64,000 bases of DNA, taken from positions 73,345 through 137,344 of the forward strand of contig CAVQVT010000014.1 of assembly GCA_963717255.1 (NCBI GenBank), given 5' to 3'. Made by a program: the position numbers and the translations under genes. How positions within the stretch are numbered: the stretch's first letter is position 1; each line of letters opens with the position of its first letter. Positions 34,325-43,236 of this stretch are shown here, piece by piece. The DNA is from CAIYQJ01 sp963717255 (GTDB lineage Bacteria > Chloroflexota > Limnocylindria > Limnocylindrales > CSP1-4). The notes beneath the pieces were generated by a model, which was not told the DNA's origin, did no database searches, and worked only from the letters and a program-made list of their open reading frames with translations.

Positions 34325-35224
34325 ATGCGCATCGCGACGTGGAACGTGAACTCGCTCAAGGCTCGCCTCGAGAAGGTCGAGTGGTGGCTCGAGCGCGCCG
34401 CGCCGGACGTGCTCCTCCTGCAGGAGACGAAGCTGTCCGACGACGCGGCGCCGGTCATGGCGTTCCAGATGGCGGGGTACACCCTGGTGCACCACGGCGA
34501 GGGCCGGTGGAACGGTGTCGCGATCGCGAGCCGCGTGGGTGCCTCGGATGTCGTGACGAACTTCGGTGACGGGCCCGTGCGGTCGTCGGCGGCCGGCGCG
34601 GCGGTGGCGACCGCCGAGGAGGACTTCGACCCGTTCGACGAGGCGCGGATGGTCTCCGCGGTCTGCGGCGGCGTGCGGGTGGTCTCCCTCTACGCCCCGA
34701 ACGGCCGGGCGCTCGACACGCCCTTCTACGCGGGCAAGCTCGCGTGGTTCGCCCGCCTCCGGCGATGGCTCGACGAGACGCAGGACCCGGCGGCACGGCT
34801 CGTGCTCGGCGGCGACCTGAACGTGGCGCCGGCGGACCGCGACGTGTGGGATCCGGCGGCCACGCACGGCTCCACGCACGTGAGCGAGCCCGAGCGCGAC
34901 GCGTTCCGTGCGCTCCTCGACTGGGGCCTCGCGGACGTCTACCGCGACCGCCACGACGAGCCGGGCCGCTTCACGTGGTGGGACTACCGCGCCGGCGACT
35001 TCCAGCGCAACGAGGGGATGCGGATCGACCATCTTCTCGCGTCCGCGCCGGTCGCGGCGCGCGTCGTCGGCGTGGAGATCGACCGCGAGGCGCGGAAGGG
35101 GAAGCCCGTCCCGTCCGATCACGCGCCGCTGGTCATGGATCTCGACGAGCCCGGGCAGGGGTTCGATCCCGGCTGGGCCGGCGCGGACGAGAGATCCGCC
35201 GCGCGGCGCGCGGCGCACGGCTGA
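34325..35224 (+). CDS. xth: Exodeoxyribonuclease III / AP endonuclease
   Basis: A 299-residue member of the exonuclease III (EEP) fold for base-excision repair. The start M-R-I-A-T-W-N-V-N-S-L-K-A-R-L is classical. The metal Glu is in L-L-L-Q-E-T-K-L. Y-A-P-N-G-R, G-G-D-L-N-V-A-P and the C-terminal P-S-D-H-A-P-L-V are intact. The segment F-T-W-W-D-Y-R-A-G-D-F-Q-R-N-E-G-M-R-I-D-H holds the substrate-binding loop. GAGGGAGACGCG precedes the ATG. It is expected to cleave at abasic sites and remove 3' blocks. Confidence 0.93.
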   Translation: MRIATWNVNSLKARLEKVEWWLERAAPDVLLLQETKLSDDAAPVMAFQMAGYTLVHHGEGRWNGVAIASRVGASDVVTNFGDGPVRSSAAGAAVATAEEDFDPFDEARMVSAVCGGVRVVSLYAPNGRALDTPFYAGKLAWFARLRRWLDETQDPAARLVLGGDLNVAPADRDVWDPAATHGSTHVSEPERDAFRALLDWGLADVYRDRHDEPGRFTWWDYRAGDFQRNEGMRIDHLLASAPVAARVVGVEIDREARKGKPVPSDHAPLVMDLDEPGQGFDPGWAGADERSAARRAAHG

Positions 35225-35465
35225 GGGACCCGGCCCGGCGAGACGCGGGTCTCCGACGCCCACTCGTCGCGCCCCACCGCCGGCCGGTCGCGCGCGCTGC
35301 CGGAGGCGCGTGGGCGGTGCGTCGCGGACGACGAACGGCACTGGCCCGGCCCACCGGGGCGCGCCACGGTGGTCGATGCGGTTCGCGTCCACGCTCGCCA
35401 TCGAACGCGCGATCGGGTCGGTCGGCCGCACGTCGGGGCCGGCGCGCGGCCACGGGGAGGCGGAC

Positions 35466-36362
35466 ATGTCCATGCATCGTCGCTACGGGAGGACCGCGCT
35501 CGCGACCGCCGCCGCAGGCGCGCTGCTGGTCGCCTCCACGGTGCTCGCCGCGGGCGGCGTCTCCGCGGCGACCGTGGCATACACGTGGCAGGCACGCGTG
35601 GGAAGCGGTGCGGCCGACATGGCCTCGCTCTACATCTACGAGGCCGGGAATGCGGCCCTGCGGTTCCGTGTCGCGGATTCCGGGCTTCCCGCCCGGTCGT
35701 CGTTCGCGGCCACGATCCGCAAGGGCGGCTGTCCGTCGACGTCCCTCCTGCTCGGCAAGACCCTCGTCACGCTGCCGCGCGTGTCGTCGGGTGCCGGCGG
35801 CTCGCTGCAGAAGAGCATCGCGGTCAGTGCCGCGTCCGCGAAGAAGGTCCGTGCTGCCTGGAACGCCGGGTCCCGCGTCGTGCTCGTCCTGACGGGCCGC
35901 TCCAAGTTCTGGTGCTCCCATTTCGCGGCCGTGGGGCGGGTCGGCGGGTCGGTGCGCGTCGGCAGTCAGCAGGTGCATGTCGTGAGCCGGGTCGAGCACT
36001 GGGCCACGCCGCCGGGCGTGTCGATCGAAGGTGACGGCATCTACGCCACCGTCTACGTCCGCATCACGGCGCGCGCACAGACCGAGTACTCGGATCTCGC
36101 CTACGGCTTCCTGGCTCCCGACGGGACGACGTGGAGCAGGCCGATCGGGGCGGTCGGATACCGGTCGCCGGACCTTGGATCGGGCGACCTCGCGCCCGGC
36201 GAGAGCGCAGAGGGTTGGGTGACGATCGCGATCCCGCCCGATGACCACGATTCGCTCACGCTGGTCTACGAGGGCGGCTTCGACGTGTCGGCGTGGTCGT
36301 GGGAAGAGCCGACGCTGTACGTCCCGCTCACGCCACTGGATGACGAGAGCGCGGGCACGTAG
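35466..36362 (+). CDS. Secreted two-domain protein, paralogue of the 11077 gene
   Basis: A 298-residue protein with a signal peptide ending near V-S-A-A. The N-terminal domain repeats the motifs of the protein at 11077: W-Q-A-R-V-G, G-L-P-A-R, I-R-K-G-G-C and a closing W-C-S. A DUF4352-like domain follows (V-H-V-V-S-R-V-E-H-W, Y-A-T-V-Y-V-R-I-T-A-R-A, Y-G-F-L-A-P-D-G-T-T-W, G-W-V-T-I-A-I-P). Unlike its paralogue it has no long Pro/Ser linker. GGAGG 5 nt before the ATG at 35466 makes this the start; a second ATG is two codons later. The function is unknown; the location is outside the membrane. Confidence 0.72.
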   Translation: MSMHRRYGRTALATAAAGALLVASTVLAAGGVSAATVAYTWQARVGSGAADMASLYIYEAGNAALRFRVADSGLPARSSFAATIRKGGCPSTSLLLGKTLVTLPRVSSGAGGSLQKSIAVSAASAKKVRAAWNAGSRVVLVLTGRSKFWCSHFAAVGRVGGSVRVGSQQVHVVSRVEHWATPPGVSIEGDGIYATVYVRITARAQTEYSDLAYGFLAPDGTTWSRPIGAVGYRSPDLGSGDLAPGESAEGWVTIAIPPDDHDSLTLVYEGGFDVSAWSWEEPTLYVPLTPLDDESAGT

Positions 36363-36401
36363 CCGTCGCCGTCGCCGCCTTCCTGAGGCGGATGCACGCG
36401 G

Positions 36402-36429
36402 CCGCCCGGGACCGTGCGGACCCGGGCGG
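36402..36429 (+). terminator. Hairpin after the secreted-protein gene
   Basis: A perfect 9-bp stem, CCGCCCGGG with CCCGGGCGG, and a 10-nt loop, 39 bp after the stop. There is no T tract. Confidence 0.55.
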
Positions 36430-36524
36430 TCGCGACCGCTGCTCGCGACCGGCGCCCGCCGAGCCTCACCGGCACCGCAGTGGCGCCGTAGACTCGCGGT
36501 GGTGGTGACAGAGCAGGAGCCGCG

Positions 36525-37292
36525 ATGAAGGCACCCGACCACGTTCCCGACTTCCACGCGGTCCTCGGCGGCGACGCGACGCCGATCGGGACCTGGCTGA
36601 CGTCGACCGATCCGGCCGCAGCCGAGATCGTCGCCGGATCCGGGCTGGACTTCATCGCGATCGACGGAGAGCACGGCGCGGTGGATGTCGGCTCGCTCGG
36701 CCCGATCCTGGCCGCCATCCGGCCGCGCGGGATCCCCGTCCTCTTCCGGGTCGCGGAGAACGAGCAGTCGCGGATCCAGCACGCGCTCGACGCGGGGGCG
36801 AGCGGGGTCATCATCCCGCGGGTCCGTTCGGCGGCCGACGCGGCGCGCGCCGCACGCGCCACCCGCTACCCGCCGGGCGGGACGCGGGGCATCGGCCCGC
36901 GACGCGCCGGCGGCTATGGGCGCGACCACGGATATCTCGCTCGCGCCGACGGGCTCGTCGCGTGCGTCGTCCAGGTCGAGACCCGGGAGGCGATCGACGA
37001 CCTGGACGCGATCATCGCCGCGCCCTACGTCGACGCGCTCCTCGTCGGTCCGTACGACCTCTCGGGCGCCCTCGGGCACACGGCGGAGATCGACCACCCG
37101 GAGGTCGCGACGACGATCGAGACGGTGCGGGCGCGCGCGGCGGCGCGGGGGATGCCCGTGGGGATCCACGTCCCGAGCGCAGCCGCGGCCCGCGTGCGTA
37201 TCGCGCAGGGGTTCGCATTCGTCACGGTGGCGACGGACTACGCCCTGTTCGCCGGCGCCGTCGATGCGATGGTCGCCGAGGTCCGCGGCTGA
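36525..37292 (+). CDS. HpcH/HpaI-family aldolase
   Basis: A 255-residue class II pyruvate-dependent aldolase (KDG/HHED aldolase superfamily). The catalytic base region is D-F-I-A-I-D-G-E-H-G. L-F-R-V-A-E-N, G-A-S-G-V-I-I-P-R-V and G-I-G-P-R-R-A-G-G-Y-G follow. The metal-binding Glu and Asp are in V-V-Q-V-E-T-R-E-A and L-L-V-G-P-Y-D-L-S. It probably cleaves a 4-hydroxy-2-oxo acid to pyruvate and an aldehyde, with an unknown substrate. TAGACT at 36489-36494 with an AGGAG site gives a normal leadered promoter. It ends 3 bp from the convergent nuclease gene. Confidence 0.88.
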   Translation: MKAPDHVPDFHAVLGGDATPIGTWLTSTDPAAAEIVAGSGLDFIAIDGEHGAVDVGSLGPILAAIRPRGIPVLFRVAENEQSRIQHALDAGASGVIIPRVRSAADAARAARATRYPPGGTRGIGPRRAGGYGRDHGYLARADGLVACVVQVETREAIDDLDAIIAAPYVDALLVGPYDLSGALGHTAEIDHPEVATTIETVRARAAARGMPVGIHVPSAAAARVRIAQGFAFVTVATDYALFAGAVDAMVAEVRG

Positions 37293-37295
37293 CCG

Positions 37296-38984
37296 TCAGT
37301 CGAGGTCGACCGCCTCCCGCCACACCGGGACATACGCCCGAAGACCGAGCGCGGAGACCTTCGGGACGAGCGCCGCCTGCGCGTCGGGGTCCCCGTGGAC
37401 GACGAAGACGCGCCGGGGGACGCCCGTCTCGCCCGCGCGCCGCGGGGGATCGCCCGGCCGCCGCCCGTCGACGAACGCGCGGAGCCAGTCGAGCAGCTCC
37501 GACTCGTCGGCGTGGGCGGAGAACCCGCTGATCGAGCGGACGCGGCAGCGGACCCGGCGGACGGCGCCGTCGATCCGGACGGTCTTCGCGCCCGCCTGGA
37601 GGTGCGCGCCGAGCGTCCCCTCCCCCTGGTAGCCGACGAACAGCAGGGTCGCGGCGGGGTCGTCGATGAGGTTCCGCAGGTGCCCGACGACGCGGCCCGC
37701 CGGTGAGCATCCCGTTCGAGGCGACGATCATGTACGGCCGCCGGGCACGCGCGAGGGCGCGGGACTGCTCGGCCGTGTTCACGACGACGGCATTCGGGTA
37801 GTCGAGCGGCGTCTCGCCCTCCGCGAGGAGCCGCGCTGTCTCTTCGTCGTAGCAGTCGGGATGCCGCCGGTAGATGTCGGTCGCCTTCGTCGCCATCGGC
37901 GAATCGAGGTAGAGCCGGATCTGCGGGATGCGCCCGGCCGACACGAGGCGGTCGAGCTCCCAGACGACCTCCTGCGTCCGCCCGATCGCGAACGACGGGA
38001 CGAGGAGGACGCCGCCGGCCTCGTCGACGAGGCGGACGGTCTCCGCCAGGATGCGGACCGCCTCGCCCTCGGGCTCGTGCTCGCGCCCGCCGTACGTCGA
38101 CTCCACGACGACGTAGTCCGCGTCGGTGAGCACCGACGGGTCGCGGAGGATAGGCGTGCCTCGCCGACCGAGGTCGCCCGAGAACACGATCGTCCGCTCG
38201 GGCCCGCCGGGCTCGTCGGCGACGCGGAGGCGGATGATGGCCGACCCGAGGATGTGCCCGGCGTCGAGGAACGTCGCGTGCACGCCGGGCGCCACCTCGC
38301 GCTCCTCGCCATACGGGATCGGGCGGAAGAGGCGGAGCGCCAGCTGGGCGTCGCGCTCGGTGTAGAGCGGCTCGTCGAGTTCCACGTCGATCTCGGCCGG
38401 CTGGCCCCGCAGCTCGTCCTCGGGGTCGCGACCGGCCGACCCCGCGCCGCGGCCGGCGCGCACGTCGCCGCGGCCCGGCCCGGCGACGATCGAGGTCGGC
38501 ACGTGCTCGTCGTCTCGGCAGGGTGCGGCTCGGCGGCGTGCCCGGCCCAGCGCTCCTCGCCGGCCTCCGCAAGGTCCACCGCCGCCTCGTAGCGCTCGGC
38601 GTCCTTCGCGTCCTCCGCGGCTGCGCGTGCCGGGTCGCGGCGCTCCCAGCGGTCCTCGCGCTTGGCGAACTCCTCCTGCAGCTTGCCGGAGTCCAGCAGC
38701 ACGAGGCCGGCCAGCTCGATCGTCGCGGGCGTCGCGAGGATCGGCCCGGCGAAACCCTCGCGTGCAAGGTGCGGGATCAGTCCGCAGTGGTCGAGGTGCG
38801 CGTGGGTCAGCAGCAGGACGTCGACCGACGCGGGCTCGAACGCGAAGGGAACGTGGTTGCGGACCAACTCGTTGGGGCTCCCCTGGAACATGCCGCAGTC
38901 GATGAGGACCCGGGCCCGGGACGTCTCGAGGAGGTACTGCGACCCGGTGACCGTCCGGGCGCCGCCGAGGAAGTGGAGGTGCAT
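37296..38984 (-). CDS. MBL-fold beta-CASP RNA nuclease, two frame changes
   Basis: A protein of about 560 residues related to CPSF73-like bacterial and archaeal RNases. It starts M-H-L-H-F-L-G-G-A-R-T-V-T-G-S. The metal motif is L-L-L-T-H-A-H-L-D-H-C-G, with later L-D-A-G-H-I-L-G-S-A, V-F-S-G-D-L-G and V-V-E-S-T-Y-G-G-R. The beta-CASP part has F-A-I-G-R-T-Q-E-V and I-V-A-S-N-G-M-L-T-G-G. It ends near V-H-G-D-P-D-A-Q-A and W-R-E-A-V-D-L-D. The frame changes near 38475, in a charged insert of about 100 residues, and near 37705, right after M-L-T-G-G, where it returns to the first frame. All catalytic motifs survive. It likely processes or degrades RNA. Confidence 0.8.
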
Positions 38985-39104
38985 GGCCCGATGGTGGCAC
39001 GCGGGGTGCCACCGTGCCGGCCCGATGGGCGCCGGCCGGGCGCCGGGCAGGGCGTGGCGCGCCCGTGGCGCCGCCGCGACGCTCGCGTGTGTCACCATCC
39101 GCCG

Positions 39105-39796
39105 GTGCCCCGCGCCCTGCCTCCCGCCCTGATCGATCGGTGGTCGCCCCGCACGGTGATCCCCAGGCTGCCCGGGCTCGTCGTCGGCCTGCTGGTCTTC
39201 GGCGCGGGCGTGGCTCTCATGGCCGCCGCGGGCGTGGGGCTGGGGCCGTGGGAGGTGCTCCACCAGGGGATCTCGAGCCACACCGGCATCCCGCTCGGCA
39301 CGGTGAGCATCCTCCTCGGGTTTCCGATCCTCCTGCTGTGGATCCCCCTCGGCGAGTACCCGGGCGTGGGGACGGTCCTCAACGTGCTGCTCATCGGGAC
39401 CGCGACGAACATCGTCCTCCCGGCGCTCCCCCACCCCACCGACCTGCCCGCCAGCTGGCGATGATGCTCGCCGGGGTCCTCGTGATCGGCGTCGGGTCGG
39501 GCCTCTACCTCGGCGCACGCCTGGGGCCCGGCCCGCGGGACGGGCTCATGACCGGCATCCACGGCCGGTTCGGTTGGTCGGTGCGCCGCGCGCGGACGGC
39601 CGTGGAGGTGGTCGTGCTGGTCGTCGGGTTCCTCCTCGGCGGCACCGTGGGCATCGGTACGGTCGTGTTCGCGTTCGGGATCGGTCCGGTCGTGCAGGTC
39701 GTCCTGCGCGTCTTCGACCGAGGGACGTGCGGAGATCGCGCGCACGGACCCGGACCTCGCGGAGGAGCTCGCGGGCCGGGGACCGTCGGCGAGTAG
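39105..39796 (+). CDS. YczE/YitT-like membrane protein, one or two frame changes
   Basis: A polytopic protein of about 230 residues. The first part (L-P-G-L-V-V-G-L-L-V-F-G-A-G-V-A-L-M, G-V-G-L-G-P-W-E-V-L-H-Q-G-I-S, G-T-V-S-I-L-L-G-F-P-I-L-L) matches YczE-like proteins. After a break near 39445 the next frame continues with M-L-A-G-V-L-V-I-G-V-G-S-G-L-Y-L-G-A-R-L-G-P-G-P-R-D-G-L and V-G-F-L-L-G-G-T-V-G-I-G-T-V. Another possible break near 39719 would give a more natural tail (E-I-A-R-T-D-P-D-L-A-E-E-L). The GTG at 39105 is preceded by CACCAT at a 6-nt distance. Function unknown. Confidence 0.65.
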
Positions 39797-39849
39797 GGGA
39801 CCCCGAGCAAGCGGGGGAGAGCGCCGGCGCAAGGCCTCCGGGTGGGGGC

Positions 39850-40978
39850 TCAGCCGTGGTCGCGGAGGAGGCGCTGCTGCGCGCGGGCGCGCGCGCCGCC
39901 GAGACCGTCTCCCTCGGGGCTCGCCCATCCGAACGCGATCGTCACGCCGGGGGCATTGGCCGCCAGCCACTCCTCGCAGGTGGCACGGACCCGCTCGACG
40001 AAGTTGACCGCCCTGATCTCGTCCGTCTCGGTCAGCAGGACCGCGTAGAGGCCGGCACCGAGCACGGCGGCGCGGTCACTCGAACGCACGTTGGCTCGAA
40101 CGAGCGGTACCGATCATCGCCGCGGCCCTCTCCGCAAGGCCGGCACCATGGACGGCGACGACGGCGTCGAGCCCACCGAGCTCGGCGAGGACGATCGTCG
40201 TCGGCCGGCGGTAGCGGCGCTCGCGCGGGTCCTCGTCGGCGATCCACAGCTCCCACGCCAACGCCGTCCCGAGCCCGGTGACCGGATCGGTGAGCAGGCG
40301 CGTCAACGCCTGCCGATCGACGGTCGGCGTGGGCTCATGGTCGCGGCGGCGTCGAGGAGGGGGTGGATGACGCCCGGGTCGGCGACCGGCCATGCGGGGT
40401 CCCCGTCCGGGCTCTCGGGCCAGGTCGCGGGGCTTGCAGGATCTCGGGGCGGAAGATGGACGACACGACGGCCTCCGGCCAGACGACCGGACCGGGGGAC
40501 CCGGACCATTCGCGGTCCTCGGCCCCCACGGCCGACTCGTCGCTGCCGTCGGAGAGCTGCAGATCGGGGCGAGCTCGGGGGCCGCGCCGGCCGGGTAGCC
40601 GCTCCAGGTCCTCTGCGCCCGGGTGCGTCGGGCACCGTCGGCGGCGGGACGAGCTCAGCGATCGGCGCGCGATCGTGGGGTCGGCGAGCTGGACCGGCTC
40701 GTGCGGCACGGACGGGTCGGCAGGCTCCAGGACGTCGGCGCCCATGAACCCGTCGGGCTCCGTGGGCGGCGGGACGAGCTCGGCGATGCGGCGTGCGATC
40801 GTGGGGTCCGTCGTCGGGGTCTCCGGCGAGGACTCGCGATGGGCTGGCCGGTCTCCCACGCCATCGGACTGCGCCGCCGGAGCAGGCCGAACGTCACGAG
40901 CGTCAGCGAGGCGAGGCTCGTGCCGACGACGACCGTCAGGTACGGAAACCCGCCAGCATCCACGAATCGTTCTCCCAT
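39850..40978 (-). pseudogene. Membrane-anchored degenerate GGDEF-like protein, several frame changes
   Basis: The N-terminus (M-G-E-R-F-V-D-A-G-G-F-P-Y) runs into one helix (V-V-V-G-T-S-L-A-S-L-T-L-V-T-F-G-L-L). Next come two copies of D-P-T-I-A-R-R-I-A-E-L-V-P-P-P-T. The C-terminal part looks like a GGDEF domain by layout: D-P-V-T-G-L-G-T-A-L-A-W-E, then V-L-A-E-L-G-G-L-D-A-V, then the region R-A-A-V-L-G-A-G-L-Y-A-V-L-L where R-x-G-G-D-E-F should be. The catalytic motif is missing. At least three frame breaks (near 40090, 40660 and 40850) split the gene; some may be sequence errors. If intact, it would be a non-catalytic sensor or scaffold. Confidence 0.55.
40637..40808. repeat. Two near-identical 46/47-bp copies inside the GGDEF-like gene
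   Basis: Copies at 40637-40682 and 40762-40808 encode the same peptide repeat. The first copy lacks one G present in the second (GATCGGCG versus GATGCGGCG), exactly where the reading frame breaks. Confidence 0.7.
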
Positions 40979-41098
40979 TCGAGGGCGTTGCCGGACCCAC
41001 AGTGTCCACCCGGGGGTGGCGTCGGCGCACCGGGACGACGGTACCGGGCCGCATGGGAGAAGCGTCCGGGGGCCGCGGGTGCCGCCGATGGGACCCTG

Positions 41099-42160
41099 TC
41101 ACCCGACAGGCACGAGGACGAGGGTGTCCACGGCGATCGCGAGGAAAAGGAGCGTGAGGTAGGTGATGGAGTACTTGTACAGCCGGATGGCGCCGACCCC
41201 CGTCCCCTCGCGCCAGAGGCGGATCGCCTGCCAGAGGAACACGGCGCCGAGGACGACCGCGGCGATGAGGTAGATGGCGCCCATCTTCGCGACCGCCCAG
41301 AGGACGAGCGAGATCGCGACGAGGAGGATCGTGTACAGGAGGATCTGGCGGACCGTCTCGGTGGCGCCGGAGACCACCGGGAGCATCGGGATCCTCGCGC
41401 TCGCGTAGTCGCGGCTGATGCGCAGCGCCAGCGCCCAGAAGTGCGGCGGGGTCCAGTAGAAGACCACGGCGAACAGCAGGAGCGCCGGGATCTCCACGCG
41501 GCCCGTCACGGCAGCCCACCCGATGACGGGTGGCAGGGCGCCCGCGGCCCCGCCGATGACGATGTTCTGCGGCGTCGTGCGCTTGAGCATCAGGGTGTAG
41601 ACGACGACGTAGAAGGCGATCGCGAGGAGAGCGAGGAAGGCGGACAGGAGGTTGACGAAGTAGCCGAGGATGGCGAACGAGATCACCCCGAGGACGATGC
41701 CGAAGACGACCGCGTTCGCGGGCTCGACCTGGTGCGCGGGGAGGGGCCGGCGACGGGTCCGGGTCATGATGACGTCGATGTCGCGGTCGAGGTAGCAGTT
41801 GATGGCGTTCGCGCTGCCCGCGGCGAGCGATCCCCCGATGAGCGTCCAGGCGATGAGGGCGAGCGGCGGGAAGCCCTTGGCCGCGAGGACCATCGCCGGG
41901 ATGGTGGTGATGAGCAGCAGCTCGACGATCCGCGGCTTCGTCAGCGCGATGTAGGCGAGCACGATGTCGCGCCGACGGCGGGCGGGCGGCGACTCGGCGA
42001 CGCCCCCGACCGCACCCGGCTCACCCGTGCCCCCATCGATCCTCGCCGGCATGGCGTCGGCGTCGTCCGCCTCGGGCATCTCGACGTGGCCGACCGGTCC
42101 GGCGACGGCGACCGCGTGGGCTGCCTCGGCGAGCGCCACCGCGGCGGGATCGATCGCCAC
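41099..42160 (-). CDS. ctaB: Protoheme IX farnesyltransferase (heme O synthase)
   Basis: A 353-residue UbiA-superfamily membrane enzyme that farnesylates heme B to heme O. The first Asp-rich motif is N-A-I-N-C-Y-L-D-R-D-I-D-V-I-M-T-R-T and the second region Y-T-L-M-L-K-R-T-T-P-Q-N-I-V-I-G-G. A-L-T-K-P-R-I-V-E-L-L, W-T-P-P-H-F-W-A-L-A-L and Y-A-S-A-R-I-P-M-L-P are also diagnostic. About 65 residues precede the first helix, longer than in most CtaB proteins. The start (GTG 42160) lies 140 bp inside the ctaA frame, which is unusual; the two may be a fused ORF split by an indel. It acts in cytochrome oxidase cofactor synthesis. Confidence 0.92.
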   Translation of the reverse strand: MAIDPAAVALAEAAHAVAVAGPVGHVEMPEADDADAMPARIDGGTGEPGAVGGVAESPPARRRRDIVLAYIALTKPRIVELLLITTIPAMVLAAKGFPPLALIAWTLIGGSLAAGSANAINCYLDRDIDVIMTRTRRRPLPAHQVEPANAVVFGIVLGVISFAILGYFVNLLSAFLALLAIAFYVVVYTLMLKRTTPQNIVIGGAAGALPPVIGWAAVTGRVEIPALLLFAVVFYWTPPHFWALALRISRDYASARIPMLPVVSGATETVRQILLYTILLVAISLVLWAVAKMGAIYLIAAVVLGAVFLWQAIRLWREGTGVGAIRLYKYSITYLTLLFLAIAVDTLVLVPVG

Positions 42161-43088
42161 CCGCCGGCCGTCCGTCGGCTCCCGCGGCGCTGTCCGCCGT
42201 CTGCTCCCCTCGCGCGGCGTAGTGCGCGTGGACGGCGGCGGCGAGCGCGAGCGCCCACACCGAGGCCCCGATCGCCACGTGGAGGATCTGGCTCCAGGCG
42301 GACTTCTGCGTGAAGATCTGCATGGCCCCGACCATGGACTGGACGAGGAAGAGCGCCGCGGCCCACACCTCGAGCCGGATGACCACCGGATGCGCGCGCT
42401 GGGTGCGCCACGCGACCAGGGCCGCGACGACGACGACGACGCCGACGATGCCCGCGACGTAGCGGTGCAGGATCTGCGAGCTGGTGACGTCGGTCATCGG
42501 AGGGAAGAGCGTCCCGCCCATCAGCGGCCAGTCCGGGAAGACGAGGGTGCCGTCGGTCGCCGTGACGTGCGAGCCGAAGAGCAGCAGCGCGTAGACGGAG
42601 GCGGCGCTGAAGGCGGCGAGCAGGGCGAACCGCTGGCTCCCACCCCGTCCCGCGAGGCGCGCCGGATACGCCGAGCGGACGTAGAGGAAGACGAGAAGCC
42701 CGAGCAGCAGCATCGCCGCCGCGAGGTGGGCGGTCACCGACTCGCCGGAGTTGCCGAGACGGACCGTCTCGCGCCCGAGCCAGGCCTGGAAGAGGACGAG
42801 CAGCACGGCCCCGATGGAGGGCCAGACAAGTGACGGCCGGTCGCGGTGGTCGACGATGGCGATGCCGGCGACGCCGAGGATCAGGAGGCCGAGCACCGCC
42901 GCGACCGTGCGGTGGATCCACTCGAACCACGCCTTGTAGTCGTCGAGGGGCGGCAGGACCTGTCCGTAGCAGAGGGGCCAGTCCGGGCAGCCGAGGCCCG
43001 AGTCGGTGGCGCGCACGAGCACACCGATGGTGACGAGCGCCAGTGTCCAAGCGATCGCCACCGCCGTGATCTTCTGGAAGCGGGTCAC
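42021..43088 (-). CDS. ctaA: Heme A synthase
   Basis: An eight-helix COX15/CtaA-family protein; about 300 residues are well supported. The heme-ligand histidines are in E-W-I-H-R-T, V-T-A-H-L-A, I-L-H-R-Y-V-A-G and I-L-H-V-A-I-G. The N-terminal loop carries the Cys pair L-G-C-P-D-W-P-L-C-Y-G. It oxidises heme O to heme A. The last 50 codons overlap ctaB, turn Arg/Gly-rich and look like an out-of-frame reading, so the true end is probably near 42190, or the protein continues into ctaB. The ATG at 43088 has GGAGGGACGGTG close upstream. Confidence 0.9.
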   Translation of the reverse strand: MTRFQKITAVAIAWTLALVTIGVLVRATDSGLGCPDWPLCYGQVLPPLDDYKAWFEWIHRTVAAVLGLLILGVAGIAIVDHRDRPSLVWPSIGAVLLVLFQAWLGRETVRLGNSGESVTAHLAAAMLLLGLLVFLYVRSAYPARLAGRGGSQRFALLAAFSAASVYALLLFGSHVTATDGTLVFPDWPLMGGTLFPPMTDVTSSQILHRYVAGIVGVVVVVAALVAWRTQRAHPVVIRLEVWAAALFLVQSMVGAMQIFTQKSAWSQILHVAIGASVWALALAAAVHAHYAARGEQTADSAAGADGRPAGGDRSRRGGARRGSPRGRRRRTGRPRRDARGGRRRRHAGEDRWGHG

Positions 43089-43221
43089 CGTCCCTCCTGC
43101 CGCTCGAGCAGCGCGATGCTAGCAGAGGGGGCCTTCCCGAGCCGGATCCGGGCCGGGCGGTCCCGCCCCGCACGCCGTGTGGCGCCCGGGGCCGCCGACG
43201 GCCCTCCCGCACGTTCGGCGA

Positions 43222-43227
43222 TACACT
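43222..43227 (+). promoter_or_regulatory. -10-like hexamer of the thioredoxin-fold lipoprotein gene
   Basis: TACACT, 9 nt before the ATG at 43237. Confidence 0.4.
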
Positions 43228-43236
43228 CGCCGCGGC

